From IMG/VR virus record IMGVR_UViG_3300018910_000036, positions 24,278-88,277 of that record: a DNA stretch of 64,000 nucleotides. The stretch is one strand, 5' to 3'. Positions 8,470-17,433 of this stretch are shown here, piece by piece. A program made the translations under genes and the position numbers. This stretch comes from a virus. The notes under the pieces are model-generated. The model saw nothing but the letters and a program-made list of their open reading frames with translations. It was not told the DNA's origin and did no database searches. The stretch's first letter is position 1. The number at the start of each line of letters is the position of its first letter.

Positions 8470-9990
8470 TTATTTTGGAAGACTGTTTCCATTTGATGTC
8501 GCAGATTTAATGGTGTTTTCATTAGTGCTCTCATCTACAACAGGGTGTCCAACTTCATTGCCTGTATATGTATAGGATGTTTGATAAGGCCTTATCTTAT
8601 CTTGAAGATTTAACTCATCTGTTTCATATAAAGTTTGTTCCAAATAACTTTCCCATGACACGCCTGCAATATTGTCGATAACATGTTTAATTGACCATCC
8701 TTTATCATTAAGCTTAATGAGAATGTCCATCTTTTCTTTAAGAGTTAAAGGCTTATCTTTGTCATAGTTCATGTAATAATTATCTTTTTGACCTGCAGGA
8801 AGGATAAGATTAAAGAGTTTTTGATATACTTCTTGTTCAACTTCCTCCATTAAGACGCCAATTCTTTTGTAAAAGGTATCTAAGTTTAATGAAGACGTTG
8901 CATAGTTGCCACCCTCACCATTTAGTAAAGAGCCTGATAAACCATAAGCAGATTGTATGTCACTGTTGATATGATCAAATTTCGCTCCGTCTAATCCATC
9001 AGCTTTCACATCTGGGAATGCTAAACTTGCAAAGTCGGGGATTGAGACAACTGTAACCCCATCTTTATTGTTTTTTTCTAAAGCAGTTTTAACTCCAGAG
9101 TGTACTTTTTGTTTTACTGCCTTTGGAAGTTTAAGGTTTGTGTATTCACCTTTTCCCTTATCAGTCCCGATAGTTAAAACCGCAACTGCATTAATGATTT
9201 TATTAGCAATTGCCCTTTCAACATCTTTGAGTTTCTTTTTATGTAGAACATCATACAATCCTGGTGTAACCCATGATGTACCTAATCCCTGATTTCTTTT
9301 TAATGTTCCAGTTCGAAGTGGAAATGTCCGTTCTTGAGGAAGTTCCTTGTATCTGTGTTTCTCACGATCTTGAAGGAAGTTTTCATAATCGGAATTCTTA
9401 ATGAAAGGGGAAAAGCTGTTTAGCAGCTCTTTTCTATAGTCCTCTTTAATGTTGCTAAAATACTCCATATCGATTAAACAAACCCAATCACCGTTTCTTC
9501 TGAAAGCTGGAAAAACATATTTAACACTGTCGAACACAAAAGGGTAGGGGGATTTATCGTCTCCTAGCCAAATTCCAACGAGTGTTCCTGCTGCTGCAGT
9601 TTGTTTTAGCAAGTCGCGTGTTAATCTTTTATGCTTTACTCTATGGAGGGCTTTATTTAAAAGGGATATGTGCTTATCAGAGGACTTGCTTTTTGTAAAG
9701 GAATCAATTTTATAATTCAAAGTGGGGAGGGCTTCAATTAACTCAAATAGTTGATGTATCTCAGCGGTTGAAATATAGAAATATTGAGCAAGATCTTCTA
9801 TCTCTTCCTGAAATTCATCAGGATCAGAAAAATATTCTTTTAACTGCTTAGCATCTACTTCGCTTATAATACCTTGAGAAAATAAGTTAGAAACAAAGCC
9901 AGATGCATAAGTAGACACATAGGTGCTGTAATCGTTCAGCAGCTTTTTGTACTCCTCCGATTCAATATCGATTTTTTTAATATCAGTCAT
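8470..9990 (-). CDS. yonE: Phage portal protein (YonE-like)
   Basis: 506 residues, ATG 9990 after GAGGTGAAGT. It is directly downstream of the large terminase gene, has the normal length for a portal protein, and contains a segment typical of portals (SAYGLSGSLLNGEGGNYATS, then LDTFYKRIGVLMEEVEQEVYQ). It would form the ring at the capsid vertex through which DNA is packaged. The SPbeta counterpart yonE has, as far as I remember, the same length. Confidence 0.8.
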   Translation of the reverse strand: MTDIKKIDIESEEYKKLLNDYSTYVSTYASGFVSNLFSQGIISEVDAKQLKEYFSDPDEFQEEIEDLAQYFYISTAEIHQLFELIEALPTLNYKIDSFTKSKSSDKHISLLNKALHRVKHKRLTRDLLKQTAAAGTLVGIWLGDDKSPYPFVFDSVKYVFPAFRRNGDWVCLIDMEYFSNIKEDYRKELLNSFSPFIKNSDYENFLQDREKHRYKELPQERTFPLRTGTLKRNQGLGTSWVTPGLYDVLHKKKLKDVERAIANKIINAVAVLTIGTDKGKGEYTNLKLPKAVKQKVHSGVKTALEKNNKDGVTVVSIPDFASLAFPDVKADGLDGAKFDHINSDIQSAYGLSGSLLNGEGGNYATSSLNLDTFYKRIGVLMEEVEQEVYQKLFNLILPAGQKDNYYMNYDKDKPLTLKEKMDILIKLNDKGWSIKHVIDNIAGVSWESYLEQTLYETDELNLQDKIRPYQTSYTYTGNEVGHPVVDESTNENTIKSATSNGNSLPK

Positions 9991-10007
9991 ACTTCACCTC
10001 ATTTCTT

Positions 10008-11777
10008 TTAAAAGTAGACAAGATCATCATCAATGTCATATTCTGTTTGTTTGTTGAGTTTCCGTTCTAAAAGAGTGGCTACATAATTTCCGTATGCCAC
10101 GGAACTATATCTGTCTTTCCGTTTACTCTTAGGTTCTTTTAGCTTAACTTGACCATTATCGTTGTACTCAGCTTCAAGGTTTATCATTTCATTGATCAAC
10201 AAGGTGATTTGGACATAAGATGAGATAAATTTGGCCTTGGTTTCTTCCGGTAAGGCTTCGTAGCCTTTGAATCGCTTCAAATATTCTCGACCTTCATTTT
10301 CATTAATAGGGATTTTAATTTTTCCTCGTTTAAATCCATCTTTAAGAAGAACTGCAATCTCACTATTTAATTGAGCGTTACCTTTAATACTGTAAATGAG
10401 TTTTTCAGCATTTTGATATGTGCAACGTTCAGCCATTTTTTCGTCATTGATACAAGAAAGCGGTTCATATTCTTTAGCTCTTTCTTTATCATATAGAGGC
10501 TGACAAAGCGCATCATATACACCTAGACCAATGCTTTGAGTATCTAGCACAATATAGTCACATGCATAATCTTCGAATAATTGTCTTATCCTTGTTGCTT
10601 GTGAACCTGTGTGTCCACCAACTATGCTCTCCATATAAACAATATGTCTATCATAACCATTAGAATTTGGAATTAATCTGAAAACGGTATACACACTAGC
10701 GTCATTGTCTTTACCTGCCATGCCAGCGATGTCGTTGCTAATTAACCTTAATTCTCCAGGTTTTTTGTTTTCAAATTTAAAATTGGAATCTTTAATGAGG
10801 TCATAGTAATCAGGCGGGAATAGGGGAGAGGCGAGCTTTCGATTTTTTTCAAGATCTTCAAATTTAAAATAAGCTTTTTCAGATTCTCCGAACCACAATG
10901 CTTCCATTTCCATTGACCAGCCAATGGGGTCAAAGTCTTCTTCAGACATTTCATCCTTTACTTGGTCTTTATCGAGGAGTCCTTCTCTAATAGCAATTTG
11001 ATAAGGAAGACCGCATACAAAATACTTTGATCCTTTCATCATTGCGTTAAAATAGGTTACAAACCTGCCGTATGACCAGTGAACTTTATACCAGCAGGAG
11101 GATAAGTAAATTTCTTTGTTTCGTTCTTTTAGATGAGCATATTCTTCTTTTTCAAGATATTTTGGAGACCTTGGAGCGGTAAGAAACTTTCTCAGTACTT
11201 TGCTAATGATCTCAAAATCGACCATTCTGAACTCGTCCACAATTAAAAGGTTTGCACGTTTTGAGCGAGCTCCGTCGTTTGATGCAACAATTTTAATCCA
11301 ACTACCATTATGGAATTCAACCCTTGCGTCATTAGCTGAAGTTTTTAAGTCCTCAATTTCTCGTTTTAAATTCGGGGACTCTTTTCGCAAATCATCAATT
11401 TTTTCAATAACTTCTCTTGCTTGTCCTTTAGTTCCTGAAGCAATGACTATCTTTGTACCAGGAAATAGTATGGCTTGAACACAGCAGTACACCGACGTTA
11501 ACCAAGTTTTACCCTGTCCGCGACTAGCTAAATACATGAAATAATGGTTGTGAACCATCATATAAATCAAAATGCATTGAAATAATTTAAGGGTTATTCC
11601 TAAGTATTCTTTTACAAATCGATGGGGGTTAGCCCGATAAAAAGAAGCCCAAGCACCAATGCCATCCATCAATCTTTCTGATTTAGATTTTTTGTTGAAG
11701 TTCTTGCCTTTATTGAAGAGATTAATCCCTCTACTATGTTTTTTTCGATCTGTTGTAAAGTTACTGTATGAGGCCAT
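10008..11777 (-). CDS. yonF: Terminase large subunit (YonF-like)
   Basis: 589 residues. The Walker A-like motif SRGQGKTW is at about residue 85 and Walker B LLIVDEF about 60 residues later. A C-terminal RNase H-like nuclease follows, with [18 protein letters not shown] and [14 protein letters not shown] as the acidic-motif regions. It cuts concatemeric DNA and pumps it into the prohead. ATG 11777 overlaps the stop of the preceding gene by 17 bases. Slightly longer than many terminases but within range. Confidence 0.9.
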   Translation of the reverse strand: MASYSNFTTDRKKHSRGINLFNKGKNFNKKSKSERLMDGIGAWASFYRANPHRFVKEYLGITLKLFQCILIYMMVHNHYFMYLASRGQGKTWLTSVYCCVQAILFPGTKIVIASGTKGQAREVIEKIDDLRKESPNLKREIEDLKTSANDARVEFHNGSWIKIVASNDGARSKRANLLIVDEFRMVDFEIISKVLRKFLTAPRSPKYLEKEEYAHLKERNKEIYLSSCWYKVHWSYGRFVTYFNAMMKGSKYFVCGLPYQIAIREGLLDKDQVKDEMSEEDFDPIGWSMEMEALWFGESEKAYFKFEDLEKNRKLASPLFPPDYYDLIKDSNFKFENKKPGELRLISNDIAGMAGKDNDASVYTVFRLIPNSNGYDRHIVYMESIVGGHTGSQATRIRQLFEDYACDYIVLDTQSIGLGVYDALCQPLYDKERAKEYEPLSCINDEKMAERCTYQNAEKLIYSIKGNAQLNSEIAVLLKDGFKRGKIKIPINENEGREYLKRFKGYEALPEETKAKFISSYVQITLLINEMINLEAEYNDNGQVKLKEPKSKRKDRYSSVAYGNYVATLLERKLNKQTEYDIDDDLVYF

Positions 11778-12693
11778 TTTCGTTTACCTCGTCTTCTTCT
11801 TCATCTACAGGCTCTTCAACAGTGTGCTTTTTCATTTCGTCCCAATATTCATTTGAATAGTCATTCTTAATACCAAGCATCCTTGATAAGTGACCTAAGA
11901 AAAATACTTTTATGTACTTACCAATCCTATCAGGATCTTTCCAACGAGACTCAGGTTCTGGAATTGGCCTTTCGTTTTCATATTTTTTTATCAATGTACC
12001 GAAGGTCTCTTGTTCAACACCACTAGCGCCTGATTCTTGAACTGGTTTTAGATTACTCGATCCCAATAAATCCTGTAGTGTTTTTTGCTGCTGGTCGACT
12101 TTCTCTCCATTTTCCCGACGCTTACGAATATCCAGCATTGTTAGACAAATTTGATTTATAAGCAGTTCCATTCCTTTAGAATCGCATTCATATCTATTTG
12201 TAAAGTCTATGTACTCATTTTGAAGCCATAAATAATCCTCAATAGATAGACCGCGTCCCCAAAACTGAATGAATTCATCAATGTCTTCCTGTGTCACATT
12301 TTCATCGCTTTTAGCAAGCAACATTTTCTTTGTATGTTCTTGTTCTTCTTCAAAATCATATTCGCTATCTGACCAATTTTTGGAGATGAAATCCTTCATT
12401 CCGATATTTTTCATGTAGACACCAAAAACATTGGCATCACCATTTTTAGATTTTGTTTTTGCTTCATCTATTGAAGCTATCCAAATATCATAAATAAAAG
12501 GGCGATCAATCATACGTAAAATGTTTTGTACATGTGTTAAATTTTCAGGGTCTTTCTTATATTCAGTTTGAAGACACATCTTACAGACTGTTAGTTTTCC
12601 TGTAGCAGCGTTAAACAAGGATTCAGATTTATAAAACTGAGAAATAGCATGAGCTTTCCCACAGCAGGAGCACATAAGTTTTTGTGTAGCCAT
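11761..12693 (-). CDS. Zinc-finger protein, terminase small subunit candidate
   Basis: 310 residues from ATG 12693, chosen because it follows GGAGGTGAATCA. The N-terminus carries two cysteine pairs (CSCC at about residues 8-11, CKMC at about 35-38), a zinc finger. The rest is helical and acidic, ending NENGLIQ. It sits directly before the large terminase and overlaps it, so a DNA-recognising small subunit (probably SPbeta yonG) is the best guess. The functional call is positional. Confidence 0.65.
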   Translation of the reverse strand: MATQKLMCSCCGKAHAISQFYKSESLFNAATGKLTVCKMCLQTEYKKDPENLTHVQNILRMIDRPFIYDIWIASIDEAKTKSKNGDANVFGVYMKNIGMKDFISKNWSDSEYDFEEEQEHTKKMLLAKSDENVTQEDIDEFIQFWGRGLSIEDYLWLQNEYIDFTNRYECDSKGMELLINQICLTMLDIRKRRENGEKVDQQQKTLQDLLGSSNLKPVQESGASGVEQETFGTLIKKYENERPIPEPESRWKDPDRIGKYIKVFFLGHLSRMLGIKNDYSNEYWDEMKKHTVEEPVDEEEDEVNENGLIQ

Positions 12694-12733
12694 TGATTCA
12701 CCTCCAATATTGTTAGTAAAACACATTTTATAA

Positions 12734-12788
12734 AACGCCCAGCAATAGAGAGGTAGAGGAGAAGAGACCTCAATCATCACTGGGCGTT
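12734..12788 (-). other. Long stem-loop upstream of the small terminase candidate
   Basis: AACGCCCAG (12734-12742) pairs perfectly with CTGGGCGTT (12780-12788). Inside it GAGGT (12750-12754) pairs with ACCTC (12767-12771). On the minus strand the stem is followed by TTTTATAAAA, so it could be an attenuator or terminator. Its place before the terminase genes also allows a packaging-signal role. Confidence 0.6.
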
Positions 12789-12800
12789 CTAAAAAGGTGT

Positions 12801-13391
12801 TTAAACTAAAGAGGAGAGGACATCATCATGATGAAATCCTCCCTTAATTTCAATGCCTTGTCTCTTAATTTGATGCAACTGTTCTTTTGAAACACTACAA
12901 TCAATGTATACCCCGTTAGGAAAGCTACTGCCCCTTAAGTCATTAACTGAGAATACAGTGCAGTTAATCCCTTTTTTCTTTGCAAGCGCGCTTCCATACA
13001 TTTCTGTGTTGGCTCCTACAATAACTGGAAACCCATTTTCTTGCGATAGTCTAAGAAGTAAAGTTGTTTTACCTTTGCCTCGATCAGAATCACCAACGAT
13101 AACAAGTTTAGAAGTTGTGTTGTGAAACCTTCTTTGCAATTCTTTGTCTACATCATTGTAACTGACATATTGCAAACTATCAGAGCTTGAAGTAATTGTC
13201 CCATGAGCTGCAATGCTACCATACCCTGACTCAATGCTAAATTTTTGCTGGTTTCTATTAACTCCCATATATTCATGCATTTTGCCTAGAACTTTACTAA
13301 TCTCTTGATCACATCTATAGCCAGACTGTTTCAACTTAATGAGCTGTTCCAAATGATTGTTCATCAATTCAATTTCTTCTGTTCTATCCAT
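12801..13391 (-). CDS. Small P-loop NTPase
   Basis: About 196 residues from ATG 13391 (several nearby ATGs; this one is best spaced from GAGGATG). Residues about 96-108 read IVGDSDRGKGKTT, a P-loop (GxxxxGKGKTT). A helical N-terminus precedes it and a strand YIDCSVSKEQL follows. It may be an ATPase acting with packaging or DNA metabolism; no partner is evident. Expressed before the terminase genes in the late direction. Confidence 0.6.
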   Translation of the reverse strand: MDRTEEIELMNNHLEQLIKLKQSGYRCDQEISKVLGKMHEYMGVNRNQQKFSIESGYGSIAAHGTITSSSDSLQYVSYNDVDKELQRRFHNTTSKLVIVGDSDRGKGKTTLLLRLSQENGFPVIVGANTEMYGSALAKKKGINCTVFSVNDLRGSSFPNGVYIDCSVSKEQLHQIKRQGIEIKGGFHHDDVLSSLV

Positions 13392-13445
13392 CTTCATCAT
13401 CCTCATCGTTTAATTGAATAAAATTAAAGATTTATTCAGATACAC

Positions 13446-13568
13446 TTAAATATTTTTAAACAAACCTTCTTTTGTTTTATCTGCATCCAATGTTCCATTT
13501 ACTTTTAAATTAAGGGCTACAGGTCGGTTCCCAGCCAAATTTTCAATTAAAAACCTTCTTAGTTTCAT
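13446..13568 (-). CDS. Small protein, 40 residues
   Basis: A 40-residue frame from ATG 13568 after a strong GGAGGGATTTTA site, ending at 13446. It begins MKLRRFLIENLAGNRPVAL and is basic. It fills the gap between the P-loop gene and the 128-residue gene and shares their strand. Coding is supported by the ribosome site and the compact fit. Function unknown. Confidence 0.55.
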   Translation of the reverse strand: MKLRRFLIENLAGNRPVALNLKVNGTLDADKTKEGLFKNI

Positions 13569-13580
13569 TAAAATCCCTCC

Positions 13581-13967
13581 TTAAAGATTATTCCCGGTAT
13601 TTGGGTAATTGTGATACTCATGCTTATCTAGATTTTCCTCAATCTGATTTACAGAAGACACTAAGTCAATAAGCATTTTGTTTATATCTTCATAGACGTT
13701 GCTTAAACTGTAATAGGCTTTAAAATCTTCTTCGTCAAAGGATTTCCGAATAAAACTTTCTAGACCTTGTCTTTCAACAAGGACTAACTTAATAACTTTT
13801 GATAAATGTTCAGCTTCATCTTTATTTGGATGATTGAACATTGCAATGTATTCTCTTAAAGCTTTAGCAACAGTCTTATATGCTGGATAATTTCCGTCTA
13901 TCCGCAATTTCGCGAGTTTTTCTAGACATTTGTTTAAGTTTTCTTTTACAAATTCCATATTGTTCAT
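13581..13967 (-). CDS. Uncharacterised helical protein
   Basis: 128 residues from ATG 13967, which follows AAAGGAGAAATACATA; upstream in-frame codons lie before the ribosome site. Predicted all-helical with repeated Leu/Lys heptads (VKENLNKCLEKLAKLRID). Located between yonJ and the P-loop gene. No recognised family. Confidence 0.65.
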   Translation of the reverse strand: MNNMEFVKENLNKCLEKLAKLRIDGNYPAYKTVAKALREYIAMFNHPNKDEAEHLSKVIKLVLVERQGLESFIRKSFDEEDFKAYYSLSNVYEDINKMLIDLVSSVNQIEENLDKHEYHNYPNTGNNL

Positions 13968-14012
13968 TATGTATTTCTCCTTTGCGATTGGTCGCAACCC
14001 TTAAATTGGTTT

Positions 14013-15230
14013 TTAATTTAATATGTAATCGTACTGAATAACCCGGCCTTTACCAGACTCATAAATTGAAAGGTTAGCTCCAGCTTTAGCACCTGTCATT
14101 AGCCCATCACTATAATCGTCTGATCCCATCACAGAAGGGAGTTGTATTACCTGAATATTATGTGTGGCTGCTTCGCCAACTGTAAGCATGTTTCCATGAT
14201 GGAAGTGGGACACATATAAATAGTCGTAGAATTTTCGCTTCAATTGTGAAATGTCACGAATAGCGTTCTTTTTATTTTTTAATTGGTGACCATGACAAGC
14301 TGCAATTTCAAACTCCAGTAATTTGAAGTCTACGATAGCTTCATCTTGAAGCGGAACTTCAATTCGCTCATTGTCTTTAAGCATGTCATGAATATATGTG
14401 GCAATGATACGCTCAACATCTTCTTTAGGCATTTCCAAACGACTTGTATTATGTAATCTTAACTCTGTATGATTAGCAGAGGGGATATGTATGTATTTGA
14501 TCTTTACGTATTTAGAAAGTTCTTTAAGCCATTCAGCTTTATAGCGAGAGTATTTAATGACTTGATCAATAAAACCGTACTGTAAAGCTGTTAGTTGAGA
14601 CACACGCAATGCCATTCCTTCAACACTGTCAGCACCATTTAGTACAACCAATTCATCCAGACTTTCTTTTTTTATGTATTCAACGGTCTCAGAGAGAATT
14701 TGACTCATACGTTCAAGATAAATTTGCTCATTATATTCGTTATTACAACTTTTAAATTGTTTACCAAAATGCTCATCACCAAAGCCGAGGATAGCAGCTC
14801 TTTTTCTCTTGTTCCTTTCCAGTACCTCAAAAGAGGGAGGAGGGAGCGTGCCAATTTCTTTGATGGCTTGAGATACATTTTCATAAAGGAGTTCGGTTCT
14901 GCCTTTTATTCGCGTTTCCTTATGAAATTCATGTTTAACAGCCTGAAGTTTCTTTCGTTCTTTCATAACCTCCAACTTTTCCATTTCCAATTCGATTAAG
15001 GCTGCGTCCGAATCTGCTGATTTTTCTTTTTGGTATTCAACCCCCTCAATGAAATTTTTGAACCACTTCCTATAAGCGGATTCTCCTTTATTTTCACCAG
15101 TTTCTTTGTTAATAAGCTCCTTAATTTCTTCCCAGTTTAAATCATAAACATCTTTATTGGAGCAAATTCTAATTTTCCATTCTTTTAAATTCTCATCAGA
15201 GCGGCGCTTCGTTTGAATAGGATCGATCAT
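14013..15230 (-). CDS. yonJ: Calcineurin-like metallophosphoesterase (YonJ)
   Basis: 405 residues. A helical N-terminal region with a coiled coil (about 80-115) precedes a metallophosphoesterase core: GFGDEHFGKQF (GDxHxG motif), VLNGADSVEG (divergent GDxxD), SANHTELR (GNHE-like), AACHGH and VSHFHHGN (GHxH-like). The metal-ligand residues are mostly present, so activity is possible. Its presence between yonK and the terminase genes matches SPbeta. It may process DNA ends or nucleic acids during packaging; this is inference. Confidence 0.8.
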   Translation of the reverse strand: MIDPIQTKRRSDENLKEWKIRICSNKDVYDLNWEEIKELINKETGENKGESAYRKWFKNFIEGVEYQKEKSADSDAALIELEMEKLEVMKERKKLQAVKHEFHKETRIKGRTELLYENVSQAIKEIGTLPPPSFEVLERNKRKRAAILGFGDEHFGKQFKSCNNEYNEQIYLERMSQILSETVEYIKKESLDELVVLNGADSVEGMALRVSQLTALQYGFIDQVIKYSRYKAEWLKELSKYVKIKYIHIPSANHTELRLHNTSRLEMPKEDVERIIATYIHDMLKDNERIEVPLQDEAIVDFKLLEFEIAACHGHQLKNKKNAIRDISQLKRKFYDYLYVSHFHHGNMLTVGEAATHNIQVIQLPSVMGSDDYSDGLMTGAKAGANLSIYESGKGRVIQYDYILN

Positions 15231-15242
15231 TCAATCACCATC

Positions 15243-15446
15243 CTACTCATTTTCTTTAACAGGAAGCTCATTCTCTTCTTTAATTGTGATTGACACGTTT
15301 TTCCCATTAAACTCATATAATCTTTCCCTTAAATCATAAGTGTACTCATCTTCTTTTATTTGTTCAGTTATCTCCATTAAATCCATATCCAAAAAACCTT
15401 TTAAATTCACTTGGTTAACTTTTTTACTTGATCTACCTTTCGCCAT
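15243..15446 (-). CDS. yonK: YonK small oligomeric protein
   Basis: 67 residues, ATG 15446 after AAGGAGGAATATTTGT. The sequence (LKGFLDMDLMEITEQIKE, FNGKNVSITIKEENELPVK) closely matches remembered SPbeta YonK, a small protein whose crystal structure was solved without a known function. It is the first gene after the structured intergenic stretch and the first of the yonK-yonJ unit, with 12 bases between the two genes. Confidence 0.85.
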   Translation of the reverse strand: MAKGRSSKKVNQVNLKGFLDMDLMEITEQIKEDEYTYDLRERLYEFNGKNVSITIKEENELPVKENE

Positions 15447-15496
15447 ACAAATATTCCTCCTTACAATCCTTTTAATTAATATATAAAACTAAAATA

Positions 15497-15616
15497 AATT
15501 CCTTCGGAAGTCCGATGATCCGATAGCATCGGCCAATCCGAAAAGAGGAGATAGAGGGGAATAATAAGAAATGAATAAATCGGATAGGTGTTGAGGGAAA
15601 ACACCCGAAGGAATTT
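15497..15616 (-). ncRNA. Structured leader element upstream of yonK
   Basis: A 12-bp perfect stem closes a 120-base domain: 15497-15508 pairs with 15605-15616. Inside are hairpins 15512-15517/15527-15532 (CCGATG/CATCGG) and 15587-15592/15600-15605 (GGTGTT/AACACC, sharing its last base with the closing stem), plus a possible ATCCG/CGGAT pairing (15536-15540/15580-15584). This is a multi-branch fold like a cis-regulatory RNA. It would be in the leader of yonK on the minus strand. Strand is inferred from the flanking genes. Confidence 0.5.
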
Positions 15617-15964
15617 ACAAATAACAAAAGACGTCTAAAAGACGTCTTCAGAAACTCTTTCTACACATGGTAGATGAGCTAAAAATGGAGGAGCAGAGAA
15701 CAGAGTGAAATTTTTTCGTCTAAATATGACCAAATAAAAATATCTAACGTCCGTAAAATTGTAAAGAGCGTGAAACGTAAGCTGTTAAACGTTATCCGTT
15801 TTCCATCCTACAAAAAATATTGTAATTTTATCGGTATTGCAGTTTGGATACGCTCCAAACCAAGGCGGCTCTCTACTTCTCTGACGCTCCAAGCTGATGA
15901 TTTTTACACCAGCTATCAAGGTGAAATAATTTTCACCCTCATAGCTAAGGCAAAAGCCCAGCAT
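15617..15964 (-). other. Intergenic stretch with several hairpins, no convincing gene
   Basis: Between yonK and the 171-residue gene no well-supported gene is seen; a 66-codon plus-strand frame at 15770-15970 has no good ribosome site. Hairpins found: 15841-15859 (GTTTGGA/TCCAAAC), 15911-15946 (AGCTAT outer, GGTGAAA/TTTCACC inner), AACGT/ACGTT near 15785, and the double palindrome AGACGTCT near 15630-15648. The last two may terminate or process minus-strand transcripts. Confidence 0.4.
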
Positions 15965-16480
15965 TTATAGATACTTATTAGCAGCCTCAAACTCAATTTC
16001 ATAGTTATGATTTGCTTTTTCAATTGCATTTGATAAGCGATTCGCCATTCTTTCAAGTTTCAATCCTTTAGATTTCATTTTCTCAGGCTCAAACATGGCT
16101 TCACGATAACTCACAACATCAGAATATGATGCTAGTCGTTCAGTTTGTTTCGAACGTCCATAGTTTTTAAGTTTATTAGCTTCACCTCTTAGTTGTTGAG
16201 CTAACTCAAGAGCTTCCGTTATAGACAACTCTTTTTCATCCCATACAACTTTAGCATATAGGTTTGCTTCGGCCATCAATACTACAAGGTCACGATAATC
16301 TTTCCTTGCCACTTCCAACTCTGTTGTGATTTTATCAATAGTTTTTGTTGGTTTAGTGTATGGTTCATCTTTGTCGTGTTCAACATAGGCAACGCTATCT
16401 CTTTCTTGCAAGAGCTCTTGAATACGTTTGGAAATAGTATTTCTTAAAGGGAGAGCTTCAAATAGTGCGATTTTTGACAT
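15965..16480 (-). CDS. Conserved helical phage protein (DIP1984-type)
   Basis: 171 residues, ATG 16480 after AAAAAGGAGACGGTAGTAA. It is almost entirely helical with charged repeats (LFEALPLRNTISKRIQELL; EALELAQQLRGEANKLKNYG) and resembles the DIP1984/DUF6847 family often found in phages, whose role is unknown. It is the first coding sequence after the tRNA on this strand. Confidence 0.7.
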   Translation of the reverse strand: MSKIALFEALPLRNTISKRIQELLQERDSVAYVEHDKDEPYTKPTKTIDKITTELEVARKDYRDLVVLMAEANLYAKVVWDEKELSITEALELAQQLRGEANKLKNYGRSKQTERLASYSDVVSYREAMFEPEKMKSKGLKLERMANRLSNAIEKANHNYEIEFEAANKYL

Positions 16481-16538
16481 TTACTACCGTCTCCTTTTTC
16501 GTTAATAAAGCGACTTGCATCTTGCAAGACCCTTTTCA

Positions 16539-16610
16539 CAGGGGCGACAGGGATCGAACCTGCCCACGCGGTTTTGGAGACCGCATCGCCACCGAGGAAC
16601 ATGCGCCCCT
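16539..16610 (-). tRNA. tRNA-Trp (CCA), atypical D arm
   Basis: Acceptor arm AGGGGCG/CGCCCCT (7 bp) with discriminator G, anticodon arm GCGGT-CTCCAAA-ACCGC (anticodon CCA), 4-base variable loop and T arm GCAGG-TTCGATC-CCTGT. The ends resemble host tRNA-Trp (AGGGGC...GCCCCTG). CCA is not encoded. Between positions 7 and 27 lies CATGTTCCTCGGTGGCGAT, which keeps the GG of the D loop but does not form a normal D stem. It is directly downstream of the large structured RNA region. Confidence 0.8.
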
Positions 16611-16611
16611 A

Positions 16612-17255
16612 GGATTGCCTGCGCACCGGAAGGCTCGAAAACACATTCCGGAAAGGCTCGTAGGCAACGCAAGCACAAATAGAACATAGTTTTGAAAAGG
16701 CAAGACCGAATATAATCCTTTTCAGTGAAATGGGAGCGTTGATCAGGCGCTCAAATACCATTCCACTTATTTTGCGATTATAGAAATATCGCTAACCCGG
16801 AAAAATTTTATGGCCTCATTCGAATAGTCGAAGGGCAATATTTACAGATGAGGAAGACGCATCCGCCTCACCTAAGCGCAAGCCGAAGCTGTACACCGCA
16901 ATTAATTTAAGACAAAACTGTCACCCATAATAAGACTGTGATGGGTTCACCCTACAAAGTAGTTAGTAGCTAAGGTCTTATTGACAGTTTTCGTCCGATA
17001 ATAGCCACTTACCTGTCTACTGAAGATACAGACGACCGAGCTAACCTCGATCCCTCGCAAATGACTATTATCCGACCTGCTGCTATGGTCTTTAGCAGCA
17101 TTATAAAGCCGGATGCACTTAGAATACTCAAGGTGTTTAAAGGAAGGGGTTGTATACTAACCCGAAAGTGTCCATTTGTTATTAATGAACACTTTCCGAT
17201 TTCTAACGCTCCTACACGTTAGAATCAGATATCCCACTTAGAAAGGATGAAGGAG
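16612..17255 (-). ncRNA. Large ornate non-coding RNA (GOLLD/ROOL-like candidate)
   Basis: About 640 bases without a plausible gene but packed with stems: 17201-17208/17217-17224, 17164-17171/17189-17196, 17078-17084/17094-17100, 16997-17004/17065-17072, 16914-16923/16982-16991 (10 bp), 16929-16935/16976-16982 region, 16814-16819/16848-16853, 16774-16778/16788-16792, 16725-16733/16758-16766 (one mismatch) enclosing 16734-16738/16747-16751, 16693-16700/16717-16724, 16614-16620/16662-16668 enclosing 16626-16631/16646-16651. CCCAT 16924-16928 with ATGGG 16941-16945 crosses a stem, so a pseudoknot is possible. Size, phage late region and adjoining tRNA recall the giant phage RNAs GOLLD and ROOL. 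Class membership is not proven; strand follows the neighbours. Confidence 0.7.
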
Positions 17256-17265
17256 AGAGGAGTAC

Positions 17266-17415
17266 TTACTCTGGTAGAATTAACCCAATACTCCTCATAT
17301 ACTCTTCCTCGGATTCGAAGAAAAGTTCAATTTGTTCCTTGGTGATCGCGATGTTACGCTTTCGTGCAATTTTTCTAATCACCTTTTCCAATTCATCATA
17401 GCTAAACTGAAACAT
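17266..17415 (-). CDS. Small acidic protein, 49 residues
   Basis: 49-residue frame from ATG 17415 after AAAGGGAGTTATCCAT, ending at 17266. It starts MFQFSYDELEKVIRKIARKR and has a basic helix followed by an acidic one (LFFESEEEYMRSIG). It lies between the HU gene and the large RNA region and is the last gene before the RNA on this strand. Function unknown. Confidence 0.6.
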   Translation of the reverse strand: MFQFSYDELEKVIRKIARKRNIAITKEQIELFFESEEEYMRSIGLILPE

Positions 17416-17433
17416 ATGGATAACTCCCTTTAA

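Noticed and set aside
15770-15970. 66-codon plus-strand frame in the hairpin-rich gap
   Set aside because: No ribosome site; it lies opposite to all neighbours, overlaps the end of the 15965-16480 gene and crosses three hairpins.
16465-16689. Open frames on both strands across the tRNA (about 61-74 codons)
   Set aside because: They run through the tRNA and its flanking hairpins, have no ribosome site and are produced by structured RNA sequence.
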